The notes under the pieces: model-generated
Seen by the model: only the letters and a program-made list of their open reading frames with translations
The model's database searches: none
What the model was told of the DNA's origin: nothing
Translations under genes and position numbers: made by a program
Shown: positions 63,731-64,000 of the stretch, piece after piece
How positions within the stretch are numbered: position 1 is the stretch's first letter
How the letters are laid out: each line of letters begins with the position of its first letter
NCBI GenBank assembly: GCA_964591455.1
Contig: CAZQDZ010000016.1
Coordinates: 18,149-82,148 of the forward strand
DNA: 64,000 nucleotides
Reading direction: 5' to 3'
Origin: RFSX01 sp964591455
GTDB taxonomy: Bacteria; Bacteroidota; Bacteroidia; Chitinophagales; Saprospiraceae

Positions 63731-63751
63731 AAAGAAAATAAAAATCTAACC

Positions 63752-64000
63752 TTACTCTACCCTCGTCACCCGATTCGTATACACCACTCGCTCCTTATTC
63801 TCTCTAGGCACATACTCCACTGAGTACATCCCTACTGGCAACTGCCCTATAGACATCTGCAAGCTGCCTGTCAGCACTGATATCTCCTGAGAATGAACCA
63901 TCTGCCCCTGCATATCCAGCACATAGAGCATACCGTCACCTACTCCCTCTGGGAGCTCTATTGTGAGATGATCTCTAACAGGATTAGGATAAGTAACAAG
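63752..64000 (-). CDS. C-terminal end of a T9SS type A secreted protein (cut by the window edge)
   Basis: On the minus strand 82 codons are open from the edge, ending TAA (63752-63754). The translation starts LVTYPNPVRDHLTIELPEG, a T9SS sorting-domain opening, followed by DMQGQMVHSQEISV and LPVGMYSVEYVP, the usual sorting-domain strand order. The ending is basic (NKERVVYTNRVTRVE). The main body and function lie outside the window. Confidence 0.85.
   Translation of the reverse strand, partial: LVTYPNPVRDHLTIELPEGVGDGMLYVLDMQGQMVHSQEISVLTGSLQMSIGQLPVGMYSVEYVPRENKERVVYTNRVTRVE

Larger units (their letters stand above)
62827..63751. other. Long intergenic region with palindromes and degenerate repeats
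   Basis: About 925 bases with no convincing gene. Two short ORFs here have low-complexity translations and no start context. The middle part (about 63318-63375) has a degenerate period of GGATTT.TA..AT units (CAGGATTTATATGATCATAGGATTTTCAAGATTTTT-like, described by position only) of a kind seen as dispersed repeats in Bacteroidota. Adjacent palindromes are listed separately. Confidence 0.5.

Noticed and set aside
1..64000. CRISPR array, rRNA operon, complete insertion sequence
   Set aside because: No regularly spaced direct repeats with unique spacers, no rRNA-like sequence and no transposase gene were seen on either strand.

Overview
The window comes from a gliding, protein-secreting member of the Bacteroidota, most likely a marine Saprospiria/Lewinella-type organism. 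Evidence: many secreted proteins end in type IX secretion (T9SS) sorting domains (YPNP...-type tails, one gliding-motility-associated CHU_C tail); FG-GAP, SprB-like, LamG and DNRLRE modules occur; promoters match the Bacteroidota pattern TAnnTTTG (often only a few bases from the start codon) instead of E. coli boxes; Shine-Dalgarno sites are not evident; the DNA is AT-rich. The genus is an inference from this pattern.

Layout. 1-5.1 kb: 3' part of a DPP-IV-type peptidase, smpB, a small membrane protein, and an ECF sigma factor overlapping a gene for a predicted anti-sigma protein with eight 38-residue repeats, one membrane helix and a beta-barrel. 5.5-15.1 kb: a T9SS surface protein, topoisomerase IV/gyrase A, a possible 29-residue membrane peptide, a lipocalin-like lipoprotein, a patatin phospholipase, and a TPR membrane protein coupled to a TonB-domain protein. 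15.4-25.6 kb: another T9SS protein, a TonB-receptor-like outer-membrane protein, rpsU, cutC, a possible small RNA, a three-gene cassette with a DinB-fold protein, and a glycosyltransferase/prenyl synthase pair. 25.7-32.3 kb: amidohydrolase lipoprotein, metF with a candidate SAM-class riboswitch leader, and a signalling group (LytTR response regulator, LuxR-type regulator, TPR histidine kinase).

32.7-42.1 kb: three secreted-protein genes on the minus strand: a tail-collar-like protein, a 2495-residue multidomain T9SS protein and a 309-residue protein. Then tRNA-Leu(CAA), a TolC/MacA-type efflux pair without its permease, a TIGR04282 glycosyltransferase with no ordinary start codon, a TonB-dependent receptor, a papain-family peptidase, two GH3 beta-glucosidase-type lipoproteins (50.3 and 60.6 kb), two alpha/beta hydrolases, a T9SS type-B protein with six Cys-containing 51-residue repeats, a DNRLRE T9SS protein, palindromic repeats near 57.2 and 63.5 kb, and the C-terminus of one more T9SS protein at the right edge.

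Most promising for new biology: the multi-repeat transmembrane anti-sigma system (2333-5105), the metF leader (28444-28600), the secreted-giant operon, and the candidate small RNA and micropeptide, both found from promoter motifs. Database comparison was not possible, so all family names rest on motif recognition.
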